NCBI GenBank assembly: GCA_910577405.1
Contig: CAJTMG010000002.1
Coordinates: 215,435-279,434, forward strand
DNA length: 64,000 bases
Source: an uncultured Oscillibacter sp.
GTDB taxonomy: Bacteria; Bacillota; Clostridia; Oscillospirales; Oscillospiraceae
Direction: 5' to 3'
Shown: positions 42,612 through 50,267 of the stretch, in pieces
Layout: every line of letters begins with the position of its first letter
Numbering within the stretch: the first letter of the stretch is position 1
Position numbers and translations under genes: made by a program
The notes under the pieces: generated by a model
What the model was told of the DNA's origin: nothing
The model's input: only the letters and a program-made list of their open reading frames with translations
Databases searched by the model: none

Positions 42612-42809
42612 ATGAGCAATCAGAATAACCCCCGTTTTCCCTGCGACCCTCTGACGCTGACCACGGCTGTGAACACGCTGGCGGTATCGATCGCGGCCCA
42701 GGTAAACGAGAAGGAGCTGGGGATGCTGGCGGCCATATTCACGCAGCTCGGCGACACGCTGGAGACCATCGCGGCACAACGAGAGTACTGCGCGCCGCCC
42801 CGGGAATAA
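42612..42809 (+). CDS. Small helical protein, 65 residues
   Basis: A 65-residue protein with a polar N terminus (MSNQNNPRFPCDPLTLTTAV), a hydrophobic-amphipathic centre (NTLAVSIAAQVNEKELGMLA) and FTQLGDTLETIAAQREYC. The last segment is a pattern I know from tiny conserved Clostridia proteins (possibly DUF6774, from memory, unverified). The ribosome site is poor (GGTGATAT). It follows spoVAE and DUF421 on the same strand but after a terminator; its stop lies four bases from the convergent glycosyltransferase stop. Role unknown. Confidence 0.55.
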   Translation: MSNQNNPRFPCDPLTLTTAVNTLAVSIAAQVNEKELGMLAAIFTQLGDTLETIAAQREYCAPPRE

Positions 42810-42813
42810 CGCG

Positions 42814-45042
42814 TCAATGCTCCATCAGACGGCGGGCAACGTCCACATTCCGGTGTTCCATATCCTGCAATCTCCGCACTGCCTCCGCCTGTGCCTCCGG
42901 ACGCCCCGCCTGTACCGCCGCCTGGTCAATCAGCTCCTTCAGCCCCTCTTCCGTCAAAGCGTCCAGGTCCACAAACAGCTCCTGTCCGATATAGCGCAGG
43001 AATGAGGACACCTTCGGGTCATACACAACGCCCACCAGCGGAATCCCTTGCCCGGCGGCGAAAATCAGGGCGTGCAGGCGCATGGAGACCACGATTTCCA
43101 TCCGGGACAGGGCGCCGATGATGGTCCCCGCGTTCCCGGCGTCGTCCAGGAAGCAGTGGGGCACGCCCTCCAGACCCTTGGCGGCAAGGCGTCCGGCGTC
43201 AGGGTCCTGCTTCTTCTCCACCGCCGTGAAAACCGGAGTCAAACCGTAGCGTTCCCAAGCGTACCGGGCGGCGGCGGCAAACATTCCAGCCTTCTGTTCA
43301 AAGCCCTTCCAGCGCCGCAGGGCAAAGCAGATATAGCGTCCGTGGGCAGGAATCCCGGCCCGGAGCAGCACGCTGTCTGTCTGGTCCTCGCTGGCACGGC
43401 GCAGGGTCAGGGCAGGGTCTGCCGTCAGGAGGATCTCCGGCCCGCTGACACCCATGGCCCGCAGTTCTTCCCACGAATCCGGCTCCCGGAGGGTAATCAC
43501 GTCCACATTCCGGCTCATGACCTTCGCGGCCAGCTTCCGGTGACTGGCACGGGTCACGGGACCGATGCCGCAGCCGTACATCTGGACCTTGCAGCCTGCC
43601 ATTTTCGCGGCCCGGATATTCATCAGATAGAACCAGAGGGACCGGCGGGAGGTCACGTCCTGAATCAGACTGCCGCCGCCGTTGATATACAGATTGGCTT
43701 TCTTCATGGCGCGATACCAGGACAGGACTTCGATCTGACCCACAGCCCGGACGCGGTAGGTCAGCCGGGTAGCCTTGGGATTCTTGGAAAGGACCGTTAC
43801 AGGCAGGTCAGGGTCCACGGCGCGGATTTCCTGCAAAATAGCCTCCAGAATTGCGTCATCCCCGGCGTTCCCCCTGCCGTAGGCCCCGCAGATTACAACG
43901 CCGTCCCGTTTCCGTCTGGGCCTGCCGTGCTTCCGGATCACCTGGCTGTAAATCTCCAGCTGGGTGTCTACGGTCCGCTGAATGGAAAAGCTGCTGGAAG
44001 CCTTCTCATAAAGACGCTCCCCCATATCCTTCCGCAAAGCGTCGTCGTTCCCCAGCGCGGCGAAATGACGGCCCAGTTCCTTCCAGTCCCCCGGCTGAAT
44101 CAGGTACCCGTTGACTCCCGCGTCAATCAGATACGGGATGCCGCCTACCGCCGTGGCCACCGTTGCCAGATGGAACCGCGCACCCTCTGTCAGGGCATAG
44201 GGGAACGTCTCGGACAGGCTGGTGAGGGCGTTCACATCCAGGGCGTTATAGAACCGGTCCATACCGCCGCTGATCCAGCCCGCAAAGGTCACCTGCCGTT
44301 CTACACCCAGTTCTTTCGCAAGATTCCCCAGCTTTTCCCGTTCCTCGCCGTCCCCCGCGATCACGAGCCGAAGCCGCGGGCAGCTCTTGTATCCCTCCGC
44401 AAAGCCCCGGATCAAAGTCGACATATCCTTCACAGGATTCAGCCGCGCCGCGATGCCGATGACAACAGAATCCCCGTCCACCTCGGCCCCCAGACCCCGC
44501 AGGTATTCCAAACGGTCCCCCTGCGGCGGCGCGGGGGTGAAATCAATGCCGTTGTAAATCGCGAAAAATCTCTCCGGCGGAAAGCCTCTTTGAATCAGCA
44601 GGTCCACCATGGCGTCCGAAACCCCAATCCGATAGTCCATCTGCCGCAGGGCCCAGGCGTTGATATTCCCAAAGGTCAGCCGGCCCATAGGACGCCCCAT
44701 GTAATCCAGCTTGTAGTCACTGTGGACCGTGGTCACTACCGGCAGATGGGTCGTCCCCCGGAGCAGCGCGCCGATCATATTCGCCCGGGCGCCGTGGCAG
44801 TGGATGAGCTGGAAGCCCTCCTGACGGATATAACTGGTCAATTGCCGCCGGATACGCAGAATATTATTCCCGCCCATAATCTCCGTAGGAATCCCCCTCT
44901 GACGCGCTTCCTCGGCAAAGGGACCGTCCCGGAAGCAGACCAGCTGGGCGGTGATGGTACGGTTGAGATTCTCCAGCAGGCTGAGGACGTGGGTCTTGGC
45001 TCCGCCGGAATCCCCGCCGCTGATTAAATGGATGACTTTCAT
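42814..45042 (-). CDS. Fusion of GT4 glycosyltransferase and CsaB-like polysaccharide pyruvyl transferase
   Basis: A 742-residue two-domain envelope enzyme. Residues 1 to about 370 are a GT-B glycosyltransferase family 4 domain: VIHLISGGDSGGAKTHVLSL, CHGARANMIGALL, and the donor-binding AARLNPVKDMSTLIRGFAE. Residues about 380 to 740 are a polysaccharide pyruvyl transferase domain like CsaB: VVICGAYGRGNAGDDAILEA, INGGGSLIQDVTSRRS, MYGCGIGPV and VSMRLHALIFAAGQGIPLVG. CsaB pyruvylates cell-wall polymers so that SLH proteins can bind. The joining of sugar transfer and pyruvylation in one chain suggests sequential action on one wall polymer. It overlaps the DUF4375 gene by four bases. Confidence 0.92.
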   Translation of the reverse strand: MKVIHLISGGDSGGAKTHVLSLLENLNRTITAQLVCFRDGPFAEEARQRGIPTEIMGGNNILRIRRQLTSYIRQEGFQLIHCHGARANMIGALLRGTTHLPVVTTVHSDYKLDYMGRPMGRLTFGNINAWALRQMDYRIGVSDAMVDLLIQRGFPPERFFAIYNGIDFTPAPPQGDRLEYLRGLGAEVDGDSVVIGIAARLNPVKDMSTLIRGFAEGYKSCPRLRLVIAGDGEEREKLGNLAKELGVERQVTFAGWISGGMDRFYNALDVNALTSLSETFPYALTEGARFHLATVATAVGGIPYLIDAGVNGYLIQPGDWKELGRHFAALGNDDALRKDMGERLYEKASSSFSIQRTVDTQLEIYSQVIRKHGRPRRKRDGVVICGAYGRGNAGDDAILEAILQEIRAVDPDLPVTVLSKNPKATRLTYRVRAVGQIEVLSWYRAMKKANLYINGGGSLIQDVTSRRSLWFYLMNIRAAKMAGCKVQMYGCGIGPVTRASHRKLAAKVMSRNVDVITLREPDSWEELRAMGVSGPEILLTADPALTLRRASEDQTDSVLLRAGIPAHGRYICFALRRWKGFEQKAGMFAAAARYAWERYGLTPVFTAVEKKQDPDAGRLAAKGLEGVPHCFLDDAGNAGTIIGALSRMEIVVSMRLHALIFAAGQGIPLVGVVYDPKVSSFLRYIGQELFVDLDALTEEGLKELIDQAAVQAGRPEAQAEAVRRLQDMEHRNVDVARRLMEH

Positions 45043-45518
45043 GTTGGCTCCTTCTTCTCCGGACTTTCCCGGGGCATTTTCTTCTGTTTGTCGTGGTAGT
45101 ATTCATAAGCCCGTTTTGCCATAGCTTCCCCGGCTTCGTCCCAAAAATAATTGTCCGTTTCGTCCAGGACCGCCTCGTCTTCCTCCGTCAGATAGTCCGG
45201 AATATCCCAATAGGCTTTTAGACGGGAATCGTCCTGGAATTTGTCAAAGACCTCCATATAGGTTCTGTGCAGGCGGTCCAGAAGCGCCCGTTCCCCAATC
45301 TTCTGCACGCCGCACATGGCATACCAATAGCCGCTGTAGCCCCAGTTGCAGAAGAATTGCAGAAAGCCGCCGTTATACATATCCACCAGCAGTTTCCAGA
45401 GGGCGGCCAGCTCCCGTTCCTCCTGGTCCAGACGGTCCCAATCGCCGCCGCAGCCATATTCCAGGGTTTTGTTGAACTGTATGGAATAATCATCAAATAA
45501 AGTCACATAATCCTGCAT
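45039..45518 (-). CDS. DMP19/DUF4375 family protein
   Basis: A 159-residue acidic cytoplasmic protein. LWKLLVDMYNGGFLQFFCNWG is the family hallmark, followed by YMEVFDKFQDDSRL. The DMP19/DUF4375 group includes a DNA mimic in Neisseria and many immunity-like or neighbour-of-toxin proteins; no toxin is adjacent. It overlaps the glycosyltransferase start by four bases, and two further acidic small proteins of unknown function precede it. Start preceded by AAGGAGCCGGACG. Confidence 0.85.
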   Translation of the reverse strand: MQDYVTLFDDYSIQFNKTLEYGCGGDWDRLDQEERELAALWKLLVDMYNGGFLQFFCNWGYSGYWYAMCGVQKIGERALLDRLHRTYMEVFDKFQDDSRLKAYWDIPDYLTEEDEAVLDETDNYFWDEAGEAMAKRAYEYYHDKQKKMPRESPEKKEPT

Positions 45519-45539
45519 CGTCCGGCTCCTTTTTGTGGT

Positions 45540-46235
45540 TCAGTACAGCTCCGCCAATTGCCGGTATAGGAAATCCGGCTCCCGGGCGGTCAGAAGGTCT
45601 TCCGGCGGCGGCGCGGTCAGGCTGTACAGATTATAGATGTGCAAAAGGTAGTACCATTCGCCGGTATCACAGTCTGTCCGCCGTTCGTTCCAGAGAAGGC
45701 GCCCGTACTGTCCCGGCAGGAGGGTAAAGGCGGGTTCATTCAGGCAGTCCTTGCAGAAGAACGGCGAGCGGGAATTGCCGTAATCCTGATTCCGTCCCCG
45801 CCGGTAGGGTGCGCCGCTGCGGTGCTGGTCGTAGAAGAAGGAAACCCCATAGCCGCCGTCAGAAGCCTTTACAGCCAGATTGGTCAGATTCAGCGCGGAC
45901 AGGGACGGAAACGCCTGCACACGGTATCGCTGAATGAAACGCTCCCGGTCCTGTATTTCCCGCCGTATCCGTTCCGGAGAAAAGTCCAGCTTCGGTCCGC
46001 AGACTGCCATAGCCTGACGGATTTCCCCTGCCTCGTCCAGGAACGCCGTCCCCTGCTGATGGAAATGGAGCCTGTGCAGGACCGCCTCGCCCCGGGGAAT
46101 GGCCGGAACCGGGAACGCCTGCGGGAATTTCTGCCGGGCTTCCCCGGAACGGGACCCTCTGTCGGCTTTGCCCCAGGACAGTTCCACGGCCTGTATCAGA
46201 AGCAGCGGCTCCCGGCTTTTATTTTCTGCTTTCAA
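45540..46235 (-). CDS. Hypothetical protein, 231 residues
   Basis: A 231-residue protein of unknown family. It has a basic middle (YDQHRSGAPYRRGRNQDYGN) and a pair of cysteines in FFCKDCLNEPAF with possible metal binding, and ends in a Leu/Tyr-rich helical region. No signal peptide or transmembrane helix. It overlaps the end of the preceding minus-strand gene by 17 bp and ends 21 bp before the DUF4375 gene, so the three small genes seem to be one unit. GGCTGGAAAATT is the only upstream site, a weak one. Confidence 0.6.
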   Translation of the reverse strand: MKAENKSREPLLLIQAVELSWGKADRGSRSGEARQKFPQAFPVPAIPRGEAVLHRLHFHQQGTAFLDEAGEIRQAMAVCGPKLDFSPERIRREIQDRERFIQRYRVQAFPSLSALNLTNLAVKASDGGYGVSFFYDQHRSGAPYRRGRNQDYGNSRSPFFCKDCLNEPAFTLLPGQYGRLLWNERRTDCDTGEWYYLLHIYNLYSLTAPPPEDLLTAREPDFLYRQLAELY

Positions 46236-46581
46236 TGTAATTTTCCAGCCGTTGCAAAAGCATTTCCTTCATCATGGGCGAATTGCACTGTTCGGCCAGC
46301 TTCCGGAAGTCCTCCAGGGAATCCGGCGAAAAGACGCTTTCGATGCAGTGCAGAAGCGACCATTCGATGCCGGCCATACGGTCAAGGGGACAGCATTTGA
46401 TCAGGATTTCCGCTTCCTCCCAGGTGACCGGACGGCTGATGGAGTCCACCGCCTCCTGATAGTCCTCCCACAAGTCAAGAAGTTCATCAGAGGGGAAGCC
46501 TTCATCTCCCGGATATACGTCGTTTTCAAACCCTTCCGGCGGCGGGCCCAGCTTTTTTATCGTCAAGACTGCTTCCTGCAT
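46219..46581 (-). CDS. Hypothetical acidic protein, 120 residues
   Basis: A 120-residue, strongly acidic protein starting MQEAVLTIKKLGPPPEGFEN with a pI expected to be low. It contains LDLWEDYQEAVDSISRPVTW and ESVFSPDSLEDFRKLAEQC. The composition resembles immunity-type or SMI1/KNR4-like small proteins, but no motif decides. GGAGGAACGCCAT supports the start at 46581; the longer open frame (to 46749) crosses the DUF4330 promoter. Possibly cotranscribed with the next two genes. Confidence 0.6.
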   Translation of the reverse strand: MQEAVLTIKKLGPPPEGFENDVYPGDEGFPSDELLDLWEDYQEAVDSISRPVTWEEAEILIKCCPLDRMAGIEWSLLHCIESVFSPDSLEDFRKLAEQCNSPMMKEMLLQRLENYIESRK

Positions 46582-46656
46582 ATGGCGTTCCTCCAGATTC
46601 CAGATTGCGGACGGCTCCCATTTTCCGCCCGACATAAGGTTTGGGAAAATTTCCTC

Positions 46657-46685
46657 TTGTGTTATGCCGGAAAATATTATACAAT
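46657..46685 (+). promoter_or_regulatory. Promoter of the DUF4330 gene
   Basis: TTGTGT (46657-46662), 17 bp, TACAAT (46680-46685), about 80 bp before the start codon. Confidence 0.6.
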
Positions 46686-46764
46686 ATTCCAGAATCCTTG
46701 TCCACACCGGACGAAAAGAAAAGGATGGGCTGCCCATGCCGGGTATCATTTTTGGAGGAACAAT

Positions 46765-47247
46765 ATGGAACAGAAGAAAGCGCTGCGTATAGGAAAGCTG
46801 AACATTGTGGACATTGTCGCAATTATTTTGGTTCTGCTGGTTGCCGTCTATGGCGCGTACCGGCTTTTAGGACAGGACGACGCCCCTGCCGCCACCTACC
46901 CGGTAACCTACGTGGTCCGGGCGGAGGACGTGCCCAAGGAGCTGTATGAGAACTGCGCGGCTCACGTGCCCACCACCTTGATGGCAAAGGGCGCGCTGCT
47001 GGACGGGCAGATCGTCGCCGTGGAAGCCACACCCTATATGGTGCTGGGTCCCGACGGTCAGTGGGCGGAGGACCCGGATCATGTGAATCTCTATCTGACC
47101 TGCAAGGCCAATGTGCCCCAGGAGAGCGTTGTTACCACCAAGATCGGCGAACAGGAGGTCCGGCTGGGGAAACGGGATTACATCCTAAAGAGCGAGTATA
47201 TCGAATTCCAGGGCGCGACGGTTGTAGAAGTCAACTGGGGCGAGTAA
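46765..47247 (+). CDS. DUF4330 membrane-anchored protein
   Basis: A 160-residue protein with one N-terminal transmembrane helix (about residues 15-35, NIVDIVAIILVLLVAVYGAY) and an extracytoplasmic beta-rich domain. LNIVDI and the VRAEDVPKELYENCA block match DUF4330 by eye. Members often sit beside wall-polysaccharide glycosyltransferase genes, and here the GT4/CsaB gene lies about 2 kb away on the opposite strand. TTGGAGGAACAAT precedes the ATG. Probably an envelope protein; no biochemical function known. Confidence 0.8.
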   Translation: MEQKKALRIGKLNIVDIVAIILVLLVAVYGAYRLLGQDDAPAATYPVTYVVRAEDVPKELYENCAAHVPTTLMAKGALLDGQIVAVEATPYMVLGPDGQWAEDPDHVNLYLTCKANVPQESVVTTKIGEQEVRLGKRDYILKSEYIEFQGATVVEVNWGE

Positions 47248-47265
47248 ACCGCGCGGAAAATAGAA

Positions 47266-47313
47266 AAGAACTCCCGTTTGCCGGCAGAACAGTCTGGTAA
47301 ACGGGGGTTCTTT
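47266..47313. terminator. Terminator between DUF4330 and the converging ATPase gene
   Basis: A long stem AAGAACTCCCGTTTGCC / GGTAAACGGGGGTTCTT (47266-47282 with 47296-47312, a few bulges) between two converging genes, followed by TG on the plus side and flanked by an A-rich stretch on the other side. Confidence 0.7.
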
Positions 47314-47329
47314 GATTGTGACAGCGTGT

Positions 47330-48643
47330 TTAGACGGAACCCTCCAGGTAATGCACGAACTGCTGCGCGGTACGGCCGGAAAAGCCTCCGTGACGGACCT
47401 CCCAGGCATTGGCCCGGGCAAGAAGCTCCGCGCGGTCCATCTGGATTCCCTGACGGGCGGCCAGGGCAAGGACAATCTCCTGAAACTCCTTGGGGGACGG
47501 GGCGTTGTAGTTGATGGATACCCCGAACCGGGCCGCAAGAGAGAGCTTTTCCTCCATGGTGTCGGAGCGGTGGATGTCCCCGTGATGCTCCATATCCTGC
47601 CGGTCGTTCCAGGTCTCCCGGATCAGATGCCGGCGGTTGGAGGTGGCGTAGATCAGCACATTCTCCGGACGGGTCTCCACGCCGCCTTCAATCACGGCCT
47701 TCAGGAATTTGTATTCGACCTCGTTTTCCTCAAAGCTCAAATCGTCGATAAAGATAATAAACCGGTAGTTCCGATTCTTTACCTCCGCCAGTATCCGGGA
47801 CAGCTCCCCAAACTGATGCTTATAAATCTCAATCATCCGCAGGCCCCGGTCGTAATACTCATTAATCAACGCCTTGACGCTGGTGGATTTGCCGGTGCCC
47901 GCGTCGCCGTAAAGCAGGACGTTGTTGGCGTGTTTCCCGGCAAGAAAGGATTCCGTATTCAGACGCAGTTCTTTCTTTTGCTTCTCGTAGCCCAGAAGGT
48001 CCTCCAGCCGCACGCCGTCCACGTTGCTGATGGGCAGGAATTCCAGTCCCGCGCCTTCTTCACGCCGGATACGGAACGCCCGGTTCATGGCAAAGACCCC
48101 GTAGCCATACTGCCTGTAGTAATCCGTCACCAGCCGGAACATCTCATGGCCGTCCGGAGCCTCCGCCAGAGCCTTTCGCAATGTACGCACCTGCAAGCTC
48201 ACATCCCGGTTATAGGTCCGCTCCCGCTTGGGGATGGCCCGGTAATTGCAGATGGTGGAAAAGCAGTCCAGCCCAAGACTCTCCTCCAGCTCGGAGAAAT
48301 CGTAGTGGAAAAGCTGATGGAACACAGCAAAGTCATTTTCCGCAAAGTGGTTTACGCTGCCGCCCTCGGTAGCCCCCGTCCGTTCGCAGGTCCGGGTGAA
48401 GGAATTGTCGTTGGTCATCAGCACCCAGGTCAGGTAGCACTGCCAGAGGTTCTCGTCGAAGCCGCAGACAGTGGACAGGTCCAGGAGGCGCTTGATCTGG
48501 GCGTAAATCCGCTGAATCAGGTAATCTTCATTGGCCCCGCGCCTCCAGTCCTGAAGAATGCCCGCAAGCTGCACCAGAATGCTGTTCTGTCCCAGATCGC
48601 TGTAAAGAATCAGCCGGGGAAGGATTCGGTTCATATGATTCAT
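47330..48643 (-). CDS. DUF815-type AAA ATPase
   Basis: A 437-residue ATPase. The N-terminal 200 residues are family-specific and helical; then LLGYEKQKKELRLNTESFLA, Walker A LLYGDAGTGKSTSVKALI (about residue 250) and Walker B RFIIFIDDLSFEENEVEYK. The sensor region is VLIYATSNRRHLIRETW, with an Arg finger candidate in the Asn-Arg-Arg stretch. DUF815 proteins are widespread in anaerobic Firmicutes with no firmly assigned role. GAAAGGATGAATC precedes the first of two ATGs. It lies behind a terminator that separates it from ilvC. Confidence 0.88.
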   Translation of the reverse strand: MNHMNRILPRLILYSDLGQNSILVQLAGILQDWRRGANEDYLIQRIYAQIKRLLDLSTVCGFDENLWQCYLTWVLMTNDNSFTRTCERTGATEGGSVNHFAENDFAVFHQLFHYDFSELEESLGLDCFSTICNYRAIPKRERTYNRDVSLQVRTLRKALAEAPDGHEMFRLVTDYYRQYGYGVFAMNRAFRIRREEGAGLEFLPISNVDGVRLEDLLGYEKQKKELRLNTESFLAGKHANNVLLYGDAGTGKSTSVKALINEYYDRGLRMIEIYKHQFGELSRILAEVKNRNYRFIIFIDDLSFEENEVEYKFLKAVIEGGVETRPENVLIYATSNRRHLIRETWNDRQDMEHHGDIHRSDTMEEKLSLAARFGVSINYNAPSPKEFQEIVLALAARQGIQMDRAELLARANAWEVRHGGFSGRTAQQFVHYLEGSV

Positions 48644-48656
48644 CCTTTCATTTGCA

Positions 48657-48689
48657 AAAGCCGCCGTCTCCGAAGAAACAGCGGCTTTC
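48657..48689 (-). terminator. Terminator after ilvC
   Basis: Minus strand stem AAAGCCGCTGT / GACGGCGGCTTT (with one mismatch) followed by TGC; a T-poor tail makes it moderate. It separates ilvC from the ATPase gene. Confidence 0.65.
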
Positions 48690-48700
48690 GGCAGAATCCG

Positions 48701-49720
48701 TCAGTTGGAGGCGGTATCAGGGTCAGTGTCGTCGCCCCAGAGCATATTCCGGCGCAGCTCGGCTCCCACGGTCTCCATGGGATGCTTGGCAAGCTGGCGG
48801 CGCTTGGCGTTGAAGAAGGTGCGGCCGTTCTTGTTCTCCGCAATCCACTTGCCCGCAAACACGCCGTCCTGAATGTCGGTCAGGACTGCCTTCATATTCT
48901 TCTTGGTTTCCTCGTAAGGCAGAATCCGGGGACCGGACACATACTCGCCATATTCCGCAGTATCAGAGATCGAGTAGTTCATCATGGCCACGCCGCCCTT
49001 GTTGATCAGGTCGATGATGAGCTTCATTTCATGGATGCACTCAAAGTAGGCGTTCTCAGGAGCATAACCAGCCTCCACCAGCGTCTCGAAGCCCAGCTTC
49101 ATCAGCTCCACCACGCCGCCGCAGAGGACAGCCTGCTCGCCGAAGAGGTCGGTTTCCGTCTCGTCCTGGAAGGTGGTCTCCATCACGCCGCCGCGGGCCC
49201 CGCCGATGCCAGCCGCGTAAGCCAGAGCCAGGTCCAGAGCCTTGCCGGTGGCATTCTGCTCCACGGCTACCAGGCAGGGCACGCCTTTGCCGTTGACGTA
49301 GGTAGAACGGACGGTGTGGCCGGGTCCCTTGGGAGCGATCATGCTCACGTCCACGCCGGCGGGGGGCACGATCTGCTTGAAATGGATGTTGAAGCCATGG
49401 GCGAACATCAGCATATTGCCCTCTTCCAGATTGGGGGCGATATCCTTCTTGTAAACGTCCGCCTGTACCTCGTCGTTCACCAGAATCATGATGATGTCGG
49501 CCCATTTCGCGGTATCAGCCACGGTCTGGACCTTCAAGCCCGCCTGTTCCGCGTTGGCCCAGTTCTTGGAGCCCGCGCGCAGACCAACGCACACATCGCA
49601 GCCGGATTCCTTCAGATTCAGCGCATGGGCGTGGCCCTGGGAGCCATAGCCAATGATGCCGATTTTCTTCCCGTCCAGCTTAGCCAGATCGCAGTCCTTC
49701 TCATAATACATTCTTGCCAT
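48701..49720 (-). CDS. ilvC: Ketol-acid reductoisomerase
   Basis: Second step of valine, leucine and isoleucine synthesis: rearranges and reduces acetolactate or acetohydroxybutyrate. The 339 residues are the short class I form. The NAD(P)-binding motif is GIIGYGSQGHAHALNLKESG (about residue 21-40), and the metal/substrate residues are in GGVMETTFQDETETDLFGEQ and the C-terminal ECIHEMKLI. The phosphate-binding loop residues after the strand (RAGSKNWANA) suggest NADPH. It overlaps the end of the acetolactate synthase small subunit by 20 bp. Confidence 0.97.
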   Translation of the reverse strand: MARMYYEKDCDLAKLDGKKIGIIGYGSQGHAHALNLKESGCDVCVGLRAGSKNWANAEQAGLKVQTVADTAKWADIIMILVNDEVQADVYKKDIAPNLEEGNMLMFAHGFNIHFKQIVPPAGVDVSMIAPKGPGHTVRSTYVNGKGVPCLVAVEQNATGKALDLALAYAAGIGGARGGVMETTFQDETETDLFGEQAVLCGGVVELMKLGFETLVEAGYAPENAYFECIHEMKLIIDLINKGGVAMMNYSISDTAEYGEYVSGPRILPYEETKKNMKAVLTDIQDGVFAGKWIAENKNGRTFFNAKRRQLAKHPMETVGAELRRNMLWGDDTDPDTASN

Positions 49721-50267
49721 ATTCGTATTCCTCCTTCAGTTTGCTTGCGTCATATATCGTGCTACGCCCTCTCTCGATGGCGATAGTACCGGTTTTGGCG
49801 ATTTCCAGAATGCCGAATTCCTCCAGCATGGAAATCAGCGCCGCGTTTTTGCTCTGGGACCCGAACACCCAGACCGTCAGGGATTCCCGGTCCACGTCAA
49901 TGATATGGCCCCGGAAAATATTCGAAAGCTGAATCACCTCGTCACGGGCAGAATGGTCCGCCGCTTTGACTTTAATCAGAGCGATTTCCCGGCGGATGCA
50001 GCTTTCCTCATCGAAAATCTTCACCGCCTGCACCCCCAGAAGCCGCCGACACTGGGTAGCCAGCTGGTTGATAATCAGCTCGTCCGCCAGCAGTTCGATG
50101 GAAATCCGGGCGGTGCCGGGACGGTCCGTAGCTCCGGAGACGATGGACTCGATATTATACCCCTTCCGGGAAAACAGCCGCGCTACCTGGCTCAGAATCC
50201 CCGGCGTGTCCTCCGTCAGAATGCAGAGGGTGTAGAGCTTTTTTGTGGTATCCCATTGCTTCCTCAT
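49701..50267 (-). CDS. ilvN: Acetolactate synthase, small (regulatory) subunit, copy 1
   Basis: A 188-residue ACT-domain protein that binds valine and controls IlvB. The N-terminal ACT domain includes LCILTEDTPGILSQVARLFS and KGYNIESIVSGATD, followed by the second domain (VKVKAADHSARDEVIQLSNI and GTIAIERGRS). The second copy at 54108 is shorter (161 residues). The start ATGA overlaps the ilvB1 stop by four bases, with AGGAGG upstream. Confidence 0.93.
   Translation of the reverse strand: MRKQWDTTKKLYTLCILTEDTPGILSQVARLFSRKGYNIESIVSGATDRPGTARISIELLADELIINQLATQCRRLLGVQAVKIFDEESCIRREIALIKVKAADHSARDEVIQLSNIFRGHIIDVDRESLTVWVFGSQSKNAALISMLEEFGILEIAKTGTIAIERGRSTIYDASKLKEEYEYGKNVL

Noticed and set aside
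47312..49786. 824-codon plus-strand frame opposite ilvC and the DUF815 ATPase
   Set aside because: It is a shadow of two well-supported minus-strand genes; no ribosome site and no domain in the translated product.
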